Shown here: in pieces, positions 49,189-60,341 of the stretch | Numbering within the stretch: the stretch's first letter is position 1 | Layout: the number at the start of each line of letters is the position of its first letter | Assembly: GCA_018336015.1 (NCBI GenBank) | Contig: JAGXQZ010000071.1 | Location: 124,001-188,000 of the forward strand | DNA from: Algoriphagus sp. | GTDB lineage: Bacteria > Bacteroidota > Bacteroidia > Cytophagales > Cyclobacteriaceae | Direction of reading: 5' to 3' | DNA length: 64,000 bases | Notes under the pieces: model-generated | The model's input: the letters and a program-made list of their open reading frames with translations, nothing else | What the model was told of the DNA's origin: nothing | Databases searched by the model: none | Made by a program: the position numbers and the translations under genes

Positions 49189-50178
49189 ATGTCCATACTA
49201 GCATTTCAAATGCCCGAAAAAGTGGTGATGGAGAAAGCCGACGACTTTCATGGCTTGTTCACCTTCAAACCGCTAGAAAAAGGCTATGGAGTTACCATCG
49301 GTAACGCTCTCAGAAGAATTTTGCTTTCTTCTTTGGAGGGATACGCCATCACTTCTATCAAAATCCCAGGAGTGGTTCACGAATTCTCTACCATTGAGGG
49401 CGTAGTAGAAGACGTGACTGATATTATTTTGAACCTTAAGCAGGTTAGATTCAAAAAAGTGCATGATGCATTTGATGGAAAGATAACTGTCGAGATCAAA
49501 AATCAATCCGTGTTTACCGCAGGGGACATTGCGAAGTTCACTTCTTCTTTCGAAGTCTTGAATCCAGAGTTGGTCATTTGTCATATTGATGAGACTAAAA
49601 ACTTTGAAATCGAGATTACCATCGAAAAAGGAAGAGGGTATTTGCCAGCTGAAGAATCCAAACCAAAGGAGCAGGTTTTCGGTCAGATTTCTATTGATGC
49701 TATTTTCACTCCTATTAAGAATGTAAAATACAGCGTAGAAAATACTCGAGTTGAGCAAAAGACTGACTTTGAAAAATTGATCCTTGAAGTGACGACGGAT
49801 GGTTCGATCCACCCAGAAAAAGCGCTTCAGGAATCTGCTAAAATTTTGATTCAGCACTTTATGTTGTTCTCAGACCAGACTATGGTTCTAGATTCTACAG
49901 GAGTTGCCGAGCCTGAACCAATCGATGAGGAATTCCTTCATATGCGTAAACTTTTGAAGACTTCCTTAAGCGATCTTGATCTTTCAGTTCGCGCTTTCAA
50001 CTGTCTTAAAGCTGCTGATGTGAGGACTCTTGGTGACCTCGCAAGACTTGAAATTTCAGATATGATGAAATTCAGAAATTTCGGTAAAAAGTCTCTAGCA
50101 GAATTAGAGCAGCTCATTCAGGAGAAAGGTCTGACCTTCGGTATGGACATCTCTAAGTACAAACTTGACGAAGAATAA
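49189..50178 (+). CDS. rpoA: RNA polymerase subunit alpha
   Basis: A 329-residue assembly platform of RNA polymerase. The N-terminal domain has the conserved [21 protein letters not shown] (quoted in part: [18 protein letters not shown]) and the C-terminal domain has [20 protein letters not shown] and [15 protein letters not shown], which bind UP elements and activators. Co-transcribed with rpsD and rplQ. Confidence 0.99.
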   Translation: MSILAFQMPEKVVMEKADDFHGLFTFKPLEKGYGVTIGNALRRILLSSLEGYAITSIKIPGVVHEFSTIEGVVEDVTDIILNLKQVRFKKVHDAFDGKITVEIKNQSVFTAGDIAKFTSSFEVLNPELVICHIDETKNFEIEITIEKGRGYLPAEESKPKEQVFGQISIDAIFTPIKNVKYSVENTRVEQKTDFEKLILEVTTDGSIHPEKALQESAKILIQHFMLFSDQTMVLDSTGVAEPEPIDEEFLHMRKLLKTSLSDLDLSVRAFNCLKAADVRTLGDLARLEISDMMKFRNFGKKSLAELEQLIQEKGLTFGMDISKYKLDEE

Positions 50179-50184
50179 TTAAAA

Positions 50185-50664
50185 ATGAGACACGGTAAGA
50201 AAATTAACCACCTTGGTAGAACTGCCTCTCACAGGAAGGCAATGCTTTCCAACATGGCAGCTTCCCTGATTCTTCACAAGCGTATTTCAACGACGCTTGC
50301 CAAGGCTAAAGAATTGAAGAAGTTTGTTGAGCCTCTGGTGACCAGAGCGAAAGAAGATTCTACACATAATAGACGTATTGCTTTCTCCTACCTAAAAAGC
50401 AAAGAGGCTATCAAAGCTCTTTTTGGCGAGGTAATTGAAAAAGTAGGTACTCGTCCAGGAGGATACACCAGAATTATTAAGACTGGTTTTCGTCTAGGCG
50501 ATAATGCTGAAATGTGTATCATCGAATTGGTAGATTTCAATGAGTTGATGTTGAAGGATGCTAAACCAGCTAAGAAAACCACCAGAAGATCCAGAAGATC
50601 CACTGGAAAGGCTGCTGATGCTCCTGCTGCAACAGCTACTGAAACCGACAATGGAGAACAGTAA
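50185..50664 (+). CDS. rplQ: 50S ribosomal protein L17
   Basis: A 159-residue protein. It starts [20 protein letters not shown] and contains [20 protein letters not shown]. The final 35 residues form an extension beyond the conserved core, first basic ([14 protein letters not shown]) then acidic/Ala-rich. Last gene of the ribosomal protein operon. Confidence 0.99.
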   Translation: MRHGKKINHLGRTASHRKAMLSNMAASLILHKRISTTLAKAKELKKFVEPLVTRAKEDSTHNRRIAFSYLKSKEAIKALFGEVIEKVGTRPGGYTRIIKTGFRLGDNAEMCIIELVDFNELMLKDAKPAKKTTRRSRRSTGKAADAPAATATETDNGEQ

Positions 50665-50688
50665 ATTGAAAGTTTACCTTCAAATATC

Positions 50689-50722
50689 AAAAGGATTGGA
50701 CGCCCGTTCAATCCTTTTTTTT
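50689..50722 (+). terminator. Terminator after rplQ
   Basis: 10-bp arms AAAAGGATTG (50689-50698) and CAATCCTTTT (50709-50718), followed by further T residues. It closes the rplC-to-rplQ unit. Confidence 0.85.
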
Positions 50723-50757
50723 ATACCCGAGCCTAATTTCCCCTCCCCAAGAATTAT

Positions 50758-50765
50758 TAACTTTG
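50758..50765 (+). promoter_or_regulatory. Candidate -7 element for carA
   Basis: TAACTTTG, an exact -7 match, 16 bases before the carA ATG. The -33 position has TTT (50737-50739) rather than TTG. The predicted leader would be only about 10 bases. Confidence 0.55.
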
Positions 50766-50781
50766 GGCAATCTTCAATGAA

Positions 50782-53185
<2,404 letters not shown>

Positions 53186-53208
53186 TTCTCACACCGAATG
53201 TTCATTCC

Positions 53209-53242
53209 AAGACAGCCTCCTAATTGGGGCTGTCTTTTTTTT
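53209..53242 (+). terminator. Terminator after eno
   Basis: 9-bp arms AAGACAGCC (53209-53217) and GGCTGTCTT (53228-53236), then a run of T residues. Confidence 0.85.
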
Positions 53243-53283
53243 GCATCATTTTTGTACCTTCAGACCGAATCTGATCTATTCTT

Positions 53284-53571
53284 ATGAAGAAAATCTTCAA
53301 GTACGCAGGCAATTTTTACTTCCTTTCCATTGTGTTTTTTCTCTTCTGGATGATATTTATCGATTCTAACAGTGTGATAATCCATCTCAGACTTACCAAG
53401 AAACTTTGGGATCTAGAAAATCAAAAGGAATATTACCAGGAGAAAAAACAGCAGATCAAAGCCGAAAGGGAAGAATTGATGAGTAATGCTGAACTTTTGG
53501 AAAAGTTTGCTCGTGAACGTTACCTGATGAAGAAACCAACCGAAGATCTTTATGTCGTTGTGGAGAAATAA
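53284..53571 (+). CDS. Septum formation initiator (FtsB/DivIC family)
   Basis: A 95-residue bitopic protein of the division machinery. One transmembrane helix (about 10-27) is followed by a coiled coil (about 38-72, with LENQKEYYQEKKQQIKAERE) and the family's EKFARERYLMKKPTEDLYVV end. The position right after eno is the classical location of ftsB/divIC. Its last 20 bases overlap the next gene. Confidence 0.9.
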   Translation: MKKIFKYAGNFYFLSIVFFLFWMIFIDSNSVIIHLRLTKKLWDLENQKEYYQEKKQQIKAEREELMSNAELLEKFARERYLMKKPTEDLYVVVEK

Positions 53572-54103
53572 ATTCTGGATCTCTTTGACTTTTGTATGGG
53601 TCCTTTTCCAGTCCATAGCTTTTGGACAACGAGAAATTGACCCCGATGAGAATCCATCTTTCAAAGACAGGATGTATTTTGGAGGAAATTTGGGGTTGCA
53701 ATTTGGTACGGTTACACTCATTGATGTTTCCCCTCTAGCTGGAGTAATGATTACCCCGAAGTTTTCATCTGGCATCGGTGCCACTTATCAGTATTATGAT
53801 GACAACCGATTTCAAGGATCAGCCGGATCATCCTACGGTGGAAGGGTTTTTACCCGCTACAATGTCCTGCCTAACATCTTTGCCTATTCCGAATTTGAGT
53901 CGATCAACTGGAATGCCTACAACTTTTTCAATGATAGATTTCAGCGTACTTGGACGGATGCCTTCTTTTTAGGAGCGGGCTATTTTGCGCCTTTTGGGCC
54001 AAGAGGTGGCGCGAATTTTACTTTTCTCTATAATCTGATGCATGACAACCGCAATTCCTATTACAATGAACCTTATGTAATACGGGTTGGTTTTGTGATG
54101 TAA
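53552..54103 (+). CDS. Small outer-membrane beta-barrel-type protein
   Basis: A 183-residue exported protein. The signal peptide is MSLWRNKFWISLTFVWVLFQ followed by SIAFGQ. The mature part alternates aromatic and glycine residues in segments such as MYFGGNLGLQFG, SSGIGATYQYYDD and GGRVFTRYNVL, and ends in YVIRVGFVM, resembling a barrel with C-terminal aromatic strand. No named family is certain. It starts 20 bases inside the divIC-like gene, so translation may be coupled. Confidence 0.75.
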   Translation: MSLWRNKFWISLTFVWVLFQSIAFGQREIDPDENPSFKDRMYFGGNLGLQFGTVTLIDVSPLAGVMITPKFSSGIGATYQYYDDNRFQGSAGSSYGGRVFTRYNVLPNIFAYSEFESINWNAYNFFNDRFQRTWTDAFFLGAGYFAPFGPRGGANFTFLYNLMHDNRNSYYNEPYVIRVGFVM

Positions 54104-54121
54104 TTGCTCCTCTTTTCCTCC

Positions 54122-54967
54122 ATGAACTCTCTGGTATCAAAAATATTTCGCACTCATCAAGAGTGCTCGGATTGCCCTTCGCCGAAAGTGATTCAGCAGT
54201 TTTTTGAAGAATTGCTGGGTTTGTTATTTCCCGAATATGCGGTGCAGAAGGCCAAAAGTCAAGAAGAAGTGGCTGCTAGGCTGATTCTTTTGCGCGAACA
54301 ATTGGCTTCGATTTTATCAAGAAACCACCATTTGCATTCAGGGATAGGTTCAATATTGGCGAAGGATTTTTTTGATCGGCTTGAGCTAGTTTTTGATTGG
54401 GTTCATCAGGATGTGGATGCCATGTATGCAGGTGATCCTGCAGCCAAGTCCAAAACAGAGATTTTGAGAAGCTATCCCGGGTTTTATGCTATTTCGGCCT
54501 ATCGAATTGCCAATCTTCTTCATCAGTTGGGGATTAAATTGATCCCAAGGATGATCACCGAAATCGCTCATAGTCGTACCGGTGTGGATATTCACCCTGG
54601 AGCTACAATTGGTCAATTTTTTTGCATAGATCACGGTACAGGAGTGGTGATTGGTGAAACTACCGTGATTGGCAACCATGTGAAAATCTATCAGGGTGTT
54701 ACACTAGGTGCACTCAGTGTGGACAAAGCTGATGCGGATGTAAAACGGCACCCAACAATCGAAGACAATGTAATCATTTACGCAGGAGCGACGATTTTGG
54801 GAGGAAAGACGGTTATTGGTAAAGATTCCGTGATTGGAGGAAATGTCTGGTTGACCAAATCAGTGCCGGCTAATTCCAAAGTCTATTACCAAACCCAAAT
54901 TCACCATGAAGATGGATTGGTGACAGATCGATATGTATTCAAAAATGATTTCGATGCGACTCTTTGA
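54122..54967 (+). CDS. cysE: Serine O-acetyltransferase
   Basis: A 281-residue enzyme producing O-acetylserine for cysteine synthesis. The C-terminal left-handed beta-helix has hexapeptide repeats (TGVDIHPGATIGQFF, HGTGVVIGETTVIG, VKIYQGVTLGALS) and the catalytic His in IDHGTG. The long helical N-terminus is of the EpsC type. The ATG at 54122 is preferred to the TTG at 54104. Its end overlaps the cysteine synthase gene, which supports a coupled two-step pathway. Confidence 0.93.
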   Translation: MNSLVSKIFRTHQECSDCPSPKVIQQFFEELLGLLFPEYAVQKAKSQEEVAARLILLREQLASILSRNHHLHSGIGSILAKDFFDRLELVFDWVHQDVDAMYAGDPAAKSKTEILRSYPGFYAISAYRIANLLHQLGIKLIPRMITEIAHSRTGVDIHPGATIGQFFCIDHGTGVVIGETTVIGNHVKIYQGVTLGALSVDKADADVKRHPTIEDNVIIYAGATILGGKTVIGKDSVIGGNVWLTKSVPANSKVYYQTQIHHEDGLVTDRYVFKNDFDATL

Positions 54968-55832
54968 ACTGATTGGAAATACTCCCCTCGTGGAGCTTGA
55001 GCATATTCCTACCCATCCCAAGGTAAAAATCTTCTGCAAGATGGAAGGTCAAAATCCCGGAGGAAGTGTCAAGGATCGTGCAGCTTACAATATGTTGCGA
55101 TCTGCCTTGGATCGAGGTGATATCACAAAAGGAGATAAGCTTGTAGAAGCAACCAGTGGAAATACTGGAATTGCTTTGGCTATGGTAGCTAAAGTGCTGG
55201 GTCTGGAAATGACCTTGATTATGCCTGACAATTCCACAAAAGAGCGCGTACTCTCCATGGAAGCTTACGGTGCCAAAGTAATTCTTACTCCTGCGGCAAA
55301 GACTATTGAATATTCCCGAGTATTGGCTGAGCAAATGCGCGATGAGGAAGGTTACTTCATGCTCAATCAGTTTGGCAACCCGGACAATTACCTCGCACAC
55401 TACAAGACCACAGGGCCGGAGATCTGGAGAGATACGGAAGGAAAAGTCACCCATTTCGTTTCTGCCATGGGTACTACGGGTACGATCATGGGAGTATCTC
55501 GGTACTTAAAGGAAATAAATCCTTCGATTCAGATTGTTGGTACTCAACCTACAGACGGGTCAAGTATACCTGGAATTCGACGTTGGTCCCCGGAATTTTT
55601 GCCGGAGATATTTGAAAGAGAAAGAGTAGATCGGGTGATAGATGTCAGTCAACAACAAGCGACTGAAATGACTCGACGGATGGCAAAAGAAGAAGGAATC
55701 CTCGCCGGAATGAGCAGTGGGGGAGCACTTCATGCAGCTATAGAGCTTTCCAAAGAACTCGATGAAGGTCTCATCGTCTGCATCACCTGCGACAGGGGAG
55801 ATCGATACCTGAGCTCGGATTTGTTTGGGTGA
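54954..55832 (+). CDS. cysM: Cysteine synthase (CysM/CysK type)
   Basis: A PLP enzyme of 292 residues converting O-acetylserine and sulfide to cysteine. It starts MRLFELIGNTPLVEL (starts at 54933 or 54945 are possible). Seen: GGSVKDRAAYNM with the PLP lysine K40, the TSGNTG substrate loop, and the GTTGTIMG phosphate-binding loop. Resemblance is closest to CysM. It overlaps cysE by 14 bases from the chosen start. Confidence 0.93.
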   Translation: MRLFELIGNTPLVELEHIPTHPKVKIFCKMEGQNPGGSVKDRAAYNMLRSALDRGDITKGDKLVEATSGNTGIALAMVAKVLGLEMTLIMPDNSTKERVLSMEAYGAKVILTPAAKTIEYSRVLAEQMRDEEGYFMLNQFGNPDNYLAHYKTTGPEIWRDTEGKVTHFVSAMGTTGTIMGVSRYLKEINPSIQIVGTQPTDGSSIPGIRRWSPEFLPEIFERERVDRVIDVSQQQATEMTRRMAKEEGILAGMSSGGALHAAIELSKELDEGLIVCITCDRGDRYLSSDLFG

Positions 55833-55841
55833 AAAAATGAT

Positions 55842-55876
55842 GTGGCCCACGAGTTAACTCGTGGGCCACTCTTTTT
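55842..55876 (+). terminator. Bidirectional terminator between cysM and the convergent isomerase-like gene
   Basis: A perfect 12-bp stem (55842-55853 with 55858-55869) and a TTAA loop. T residues follow on the plus strand, and six T residues follow on the minus strand, so it can serve both convergent genes. Confidence 0.85.
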
Positions 55877-55895
55877 AATCTTTAATCAGGACAGT

Positions 55896-56837
55896 TTAGA
55901 AAAACCGTTTCATCTTCTCCAATCCCTCTTTCACCACCATACTTGCGTCCATGGCATAGTAAGTGGGATTGAAAAGCTCCAGAGAGAGGATAATTTGTCC
56001 ACCTTTCGACTTTAATGTCTCTGCCAATTCTTTCATCGGAGCACCCCCGTCACCAGGCATCACTCTATCTTTATCTTGTTGTTCTGTTCTGGGGATGCTG
56101 GCAGGGAAATCATTCATGTGAAAGATATCTATCGCATGCCCATCCAGCATTTTCATTCCTTCAAAACCGGAACCTCCTCGGAATAAGTGATAGACATCTG
56201 CGAGGATTTTGGCATCCTTGTCATCTGCGGCTGCTGCCACTGCCATGGCTTGCCCGAGATGGAAGAAAGAAGGAAAGGCCCCCCAAAATTCCAATTGAGG
56301 CATAACCCCAGTTTTTCTGCCCAACTCAAGGAGTTTTTTATAGCGTTCACCTGCCTTTAGCAAGTCTAGTGGGGCCTCGGTTCCGATAGCCGGTGCAGCT
56401 ACTCGCGCACATCCCAATTCGGCAAGGATTCCCATTTCCTTTTCCATTTGAGCAAAACCAGCCTTGCTTTTCTCTTCGTCTTGGGCCATCCACGTCGGAA
56501 AACCGATGCAGTCGAAAAACTCAAGCCCAGCATCCGAAGCCAGCTTCTTTAGGGATGCAATGGTCTTACCTTCTTTTACATAGGCTTCGATTTCCATCAT
56601 CCAAGGTTCAAATCCATCATAACCAGAACGAGCTGCCAATTCGATGATCTGGGGGAGGCTCAGTTTTTGACCTCGTATCGTGCTGGTGTTGAGAGAAAAT
56701 TTAAACTGTGTCGATTCCTTGGAAGTAGTGGCAGCCTGCACAGAAGTGGCTGTCGCAGCGAGTGGTGCGAGGGCTAGTGTTTTTAGGAGTTGTCTTCTGG
56801 ATGTCATAGGAGCTTTGTTTTTATCCGCTGAAAACAT
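55896..56837 (-). CDS. Tat-exported sugar phosphate isomerase/epimerase-like protein
   Basis: A 313-residue protein with a twin-arginine signal (TSRRQLLKTLALAPLAATAT, Ala-rich cleavage region near VQA). The mature part is an AP-endonuclease-2-type TIM barrel: LSLPQIIELAARSGYDGFEP, the conserved IEAY, KLASDAGLEFF, VMPQLEFWG and ILSLELFNPTYY-like strands with metal-site Glu/His/Asp (ADVYHLFRG, DIFHMND). Sugar isomerase or epimerase activity is inferred from the fold only. The start at 56837 is given; MTSRRQ at 56807 is equally possible. It is divergent from the envelope operon. Confidence 0.88.
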   Translation of the reverse strand: MFSADKNKAPMTSRRQLLKTLALAPLAATATSVQAATTSKESTQFKFSLNTSTIRGQKLSLPQIIELAARSGYDGFEPWMMEIEAYVKEGKTIASLKKLASDAGLEFFDCIGFPTWMAQDEEKSKAGFAQMEKEMGILAELGCARVAAPAIGTEAPLDLLKAGERYKKLLELGRKTGVMPQLEFWGAFPSFFHLGQAMAVAAAADDKDAKILADVYHLFRGGSGFEGMKMLDGHAIDIFHMNDFPASIPRTEQQDKDRVMPGDGGAPMKELAETLKSKGGQIILSLELFNPTYYAMDASMVVKEGLEKMKRFF

Positions 56838-56904
56838 CTTGAATCCGTTTAAACATATTTTGAATAAATGGTTTCAATAAGAATTTTCAATCGTATTTTT
56901 CAAG

Positions 56905-57609
56905 ATGCTTAAAATAGTGTTTTTCCTGAGTCCAGTTTTCTTTTTTCTGAGTAACGGAATTTCTGCACAAGTAGCGGGCGAAAATTTGCCCTATATCCCA
57001 GCCTATCGGGAGCAAATTCCCTATTTCCAGGAACTGATCACTGGCGGGCAATTTGCAGAACCATCTTCTCTGATCAAGGGCGAACCCTACTATGGTACCC
57101 GTCAGTTTGAGTCAGGCACACTAAGGATCAACGGAATTACCTATCCCGCTGTGCCCCTTGTTTATGATTGCTTCCGAGATCAGTTGGTTACTTTCCATCC
57201 CATTTTCAATCAGAAGATCTTGATCAAGCCGGAGAAAATCGATGGCTTCTCTCTTTCCAATGGAGACTTATTCAGACACTTTTCTGGTAATGAATCCTAT
57301 TCCCGACACGGAAATGGGATCTATCAAGTAGTCGGAGAGGGGAAAGCAATTGCACTGGCAAAGCGCTATAAGACCACGAAGGCGCTCAGAGAAATGTCCC
57401 GATTTGACGAAGAATATCTCGAAAAAGTAGATTTCTTTATCCTAAATGATGGAGTATTTACAGTAGTGAAAAAGGCTTCAGATGCTTACTTGGCTTTGGG
57501 CTTGGAGCCAAAAGTCCTAAAGAAAGAACTGAAAGCTAAAGGTCTTCAATTCAAACCAAATCCAGAGGGATTTTTGAGTTTTCTAGTTTCTCACCCCAGC
57601 GTGGATTGA
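56905..57609 (+). CDS. Exported protein of unknown function, upstream of the TonB-dependent receptor
   Basis: A 234-residue protein with a signal peptide (MLKIVFFLSPVFFFLSNGIS then AQ). I do not recognise a domain. It contains segments like ESGTLRINGITYPAVPLVYD, DQLVTFHPIFNQKILIKPEK and a Lys-rich C-terminal half (KRYKTTKALREMSRFDEEYL, VLKKELKAKGL). No lipobox or catalytic motif is seen. It ends 5 bases before the receptor gene, so co-transcription is very likely; it may be a periplasmic partner of the receptor. Confidence 0.85.
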   Translation: MLKIVFFLSPVFFFLSNGISAQVAGENLPYIPAYREQIPYFQELITGGQFAEPSSLIKGEPYYGTRQFESGTLRINGITYPAVPLVYDCFRDQLVTFHPIFNQKILIKPEKIDGFSLSNGDLFRHFSGNESYSRHGNGIYQVVGEGKAIALAKRYKTTKALREMSRFDEEYLEKVDFFILNDGVFTVVKKASDAYLALGLEPKVLKKELKAKGLQFKPNPEGFLSFLVSHPSVD

Positions 57610-57614
57610 TACAG

Positions 57615-60341
57615 ATGAAGGGATTTTATAAAAGTTTGGTATTGCTGATGGCTTCTTTTTTCTTAAGCCAATTGGCCTTTTCCCAAGAGGAAAACAGGAT
57701 TACAGGATTCTTTCCGGGGGTTACCTTTGATCGATTCGCTGAATTGGTGGAAAAAGAGACTTCTTATCGATTTTTTTTCAAGGAAAGCGATGTGGCAGGA
57801 CTGACAGTCAATCTCCAAGCGAATAAGGACAAATTGGAAGATGTGCTTGCAGTGATTTTTCTGAAGACGGATTTGAAATTTTCCATTTCCGCCCAAAAAG
57901 AGGTCTTTGTTTCCAAAGGTGAAAAACTCCAGGTCGATTTTCTGCCAAATTATTTTCAGGCTCCAACTTCAAGTTTTTCCTCCTCAGGGGCTCAAGATGA
58001 ATTTGTGCGCAATAGACGTTATGTAATCGGGATTCCAGGTGCAGGAAATGAAGCCAAACTCGTTGGGGTGGTTAAAAGTCTGGAAAATAATCAGCCCATA
58101 GAAGGAGCCATCGTCTATGAAAAAGAATCGATGCAACAAACCATCACGGATAAGGAGGGAAAATATGAAATCACTATTCCCAAAGGATACAAAACACTCC
58201 TCGTCCAGAATATCGGAGGATATACCGAGCAGCGACTTTTGGATGTTCAGGGAAATGGTACGCTTGACCTGAATATCGGTGAAGGAGTGTTTGCTCTGAA
58301 TGAAGTAGTGGTTAGATCAGGAGCGTTGACCAATGTATCCCGGCCTGAAATGGGCGTTCAGTCTCTTTCTGTCCAGCAGATGCGTAAACTTCCTGCGGTC
58401 ATGGGAGAAGTGGACATCATCAAAGGTATCCTGACCATGCCTGGTGTGAATACGGCAGGCGAGGCAAGTGTGGGCTTCAATGTGCGAGGCGGTGCTGCAG
58501 ATCAAAACTTGATTCTTTTGGATCAAAATACCCTATTTAATCCCTCTCACTTATTCGGCTTTTTCTCTGCAGTCAATTCTGATATGGTACAGGGCGTGGA
58601 GTTGTACAAAGCGGGAGTTCCGGCTAGCTTAGGTGGAAGACTTTCCTCTGTTTTACAAGTGACTCCAAAAAAAGGCAGGACTGACAAAATCGGGGGCTCG
58701 GGTGGTATTGGTCCCATGACCAGTAGATTGAGTATCGATGGGCCGATAGGAGCTAATACGACCTTTATCTTAGGGACTCGACTGACTTATTCAGATTGGT
58801 TGTTGGATGCTTTGCAGGACAGGATTGACTTAGGTGCAAGCCGTGCATTTTTCGCGGATTTCAATGGATCGGTAGAGCACCGATTCAGTGAAAAGGATGC
58901 GATTCGAGTTTCCGGATACTTTAGCAGGGATGAATTCCAGTTTGATCCGGATACGGTTTACAGCTATTCCAATCAGAATTTTGCGGTGTCATGGACACAC
59001 TATTTCAATGATGAGTTGGAGGCGACTTTTTCAGCAGGTCAGGATGGTTACGATTTTTTGGTGGAAGGAGAAGACAATCCTCTCAATTCCTATCAGTATC
59101 GCTTCGATATCAAGCAACAGTTTTTGAAGGCACAGTTTAGACAGGAAAAAGGAGACAGGCATATATTGACTTATGGTGTCCATGGGATTTACTACCAGTT
59201 AAATCCAGGAAAAATCAATCCATTTGGTACCCAAAGCATTGTCATTCCAGACCAGGTAGCTTCGGAAAAAGCCATGGATTGGTCGCTATTTATCGGAGAT
59301 GAATTTGAAGTGAATGAGCAACTGACGATGAGTGGAGGACTCAGGTATAATTTTTACCGGTTCCTTGGGCCACAGACTTTGCCAGTATATGCTGCCGGAG
59401 AGCCTTTCCTTTCGGAAAATATTACGGGAGAAACCGTCTTCGGAAATGGGGAAAATGTCCAAACTTACCATGGTCCGGAGTTTCGGTTCTCGGCTAGATA
59501 CGCACTTTCCAATTGGTCCTCTATCAAAGCAGGAGTCAACTCCATGAGGCAAAATATCCACTTACTGAGCAATTCTTCCGTGATTACTCCTACAGACACT
59601 TGGAAGCTTAGTGATCCATTCCTGAAGCCTCAGCGTGGGATCCAGTATGCTTTGGGCTTTTTCAGAAACATGAAGCAGGGGATGTATGAGCTTTCGACAG
59701 AAGTCTATTACCGAACCATGCAAAATCTCCTGGATTACAAGTCAGGAGCGCAGATCGTGCTGAATGATCGAATCGAACAGGACGTATTGGTAACTCAAGG
59801 CAAAGCTTATGGGGCAGAATTTTACCTGAGAAAACTCCAGGGTAAGCTGAACGGTTCGATTGCTTATACTTACAGCCGATCGCTACTTCAAACTGATCCT
59901 ACAGAGAGAAAGGAGCAGATCAATCGCTCCGAATGGTATCCCAGCAACTTTGATCAGCCACACAATGCGAATGTGGTCATCAATTATGAACTCAGCCGTA
60001 GGCTAAACATGACCATGGCGGGTAAATACAGCACGGGAAGACCGGTCACATTACCGATCGCTAAGTTTGAATATGGTGGAGCTGAGCGAGTATATTTCTC
60101 TGACCGAAATTCCTTCCGCGTACCGGATTATTTCCGAATGGACTTTTCCATCAACTTGGAGGGAAATCATAAAGTCAAAAAGCTTGCTCATGCATCTTGG
60201 TCTTTTGGTGTTTATAATATTCTGGGAAGAGACAATGCCTATTCGGTCTATTATGTGCCGGAGGGAGGAAAGCTTCAAGGCTATCAGCTGGCGATTTTTG
60301 CTGAACCTATTCCTTTTATCACTTATAATTTCAGATTCTGA
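57615..60341 (+). CDS. TonB-dependent receptor with STN and carboxypeptidase-like domains
   Basis: A 908-residue outer-membrane transporter. After the signal peptide (ending near LAFSQ) come an STN/secretin-like domain (about 30-100), a carboxypeptidase-like regulatory domain (about 145-230, with EGAIVYEKESMQQTITDKEG), a plug (GVQSLSVQQMRKLPAVMG; GFNVRGGAADQNLILLDQ), and the 22-strand barrel ending in YNFRF. STN domains often relay a signal to a FecR-type anti-sigma factor, but no fecI/fecR genes are in the window. The substrate is unknown. The ATG at 57615 is chosen; a TTG lies 9 bases upstream. Confidence 0.93.
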   Translation: MKGFYKSLVLLMASFFLSQLAFSQEENRITGFFPGVTFDRFAELVEKETSYRFFFKESDVAGLTVNLQANKDKLEDVLAVIFLKTDLKFSISAQKEVFVSKGEKLQVDFLPNYFQAPTSSFSSSGAQDEFVRNRRYVIGIPGAGNEAKLVGVVKSLENNQPIEGAIVYEKESMQQTITDKEGKYEITIPKGYKTLLVQNIGGYTEQRLLDVQGNGTLDLNIGEGVFALNEVVVRSGALTNVSRPEMGVQSLSVQQMRKLPAVMGEVDIIKGILTMPGVNTAGEASVGFNVRGGAADQNLILLDQNTLFNPSHLFGFFSAVNSDMVQGVELYKAGVPASLGGRLSSVLQVTPKKGRTDKIGGSGGIGPMTSRLSIDGPIGANTTFILGTRLTYSDWLLDALQDRIDLGASRAFFADFNGSVEHRFSEKDAIRVSGYFSRDEFQFDPDTVYSYSNQNFAVSWTHYFNDELEATFSAGQDGYDFLVEGEDNPLNSYQYRFDIKQQFLKAQFRQEKGDRHILTYGVHGIYYQLNPGKINPFGTQSIVIPDQVASEKAMDWSLFIGDEFEVNEQLTMSGGLRYNFYRFLGPQTLPVYAAGEPFLSENITGETVFGNGENVQTYHGPEFRFSARYALSNWSSIKAGVNSMRQNIHLLSNSSVITPTDTWKLSDPFLKPQRGIQYALGFFRNMKQGMYELSTEVYYRTMQNLLDYKSGAQIVLNDRIEQDVLVTQGKAYGAEFYLRKLQGKLNGSIAYTYSRSLLQTDPTERKEQINRSEWYPSNFDQPHNANVVINYELSRRLNMTMAGKYSTGRPVTLPIAKFEYGGAERVYFSDRNSFRVPDYFRMDFSINLEGNHKVKKLAHASWSFGVYNILGRDNAYSVYYVPEGGKLQGYQLAIFAEPIPFITYNFRF

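Noticed and set aside
53241-53262. TTG and TACCTTCA before the divIC-like gene
   Set aside because: The spacer is only 11 bases and the -7 match is imperfect.
56838-56904. Divergent promoters between the Tat-signal protein and the envelope operon
   Set aside because: TATGTTTA on the minus strand and TATTTTG on the plus strand are only near matches and have no properly spaced TTG.
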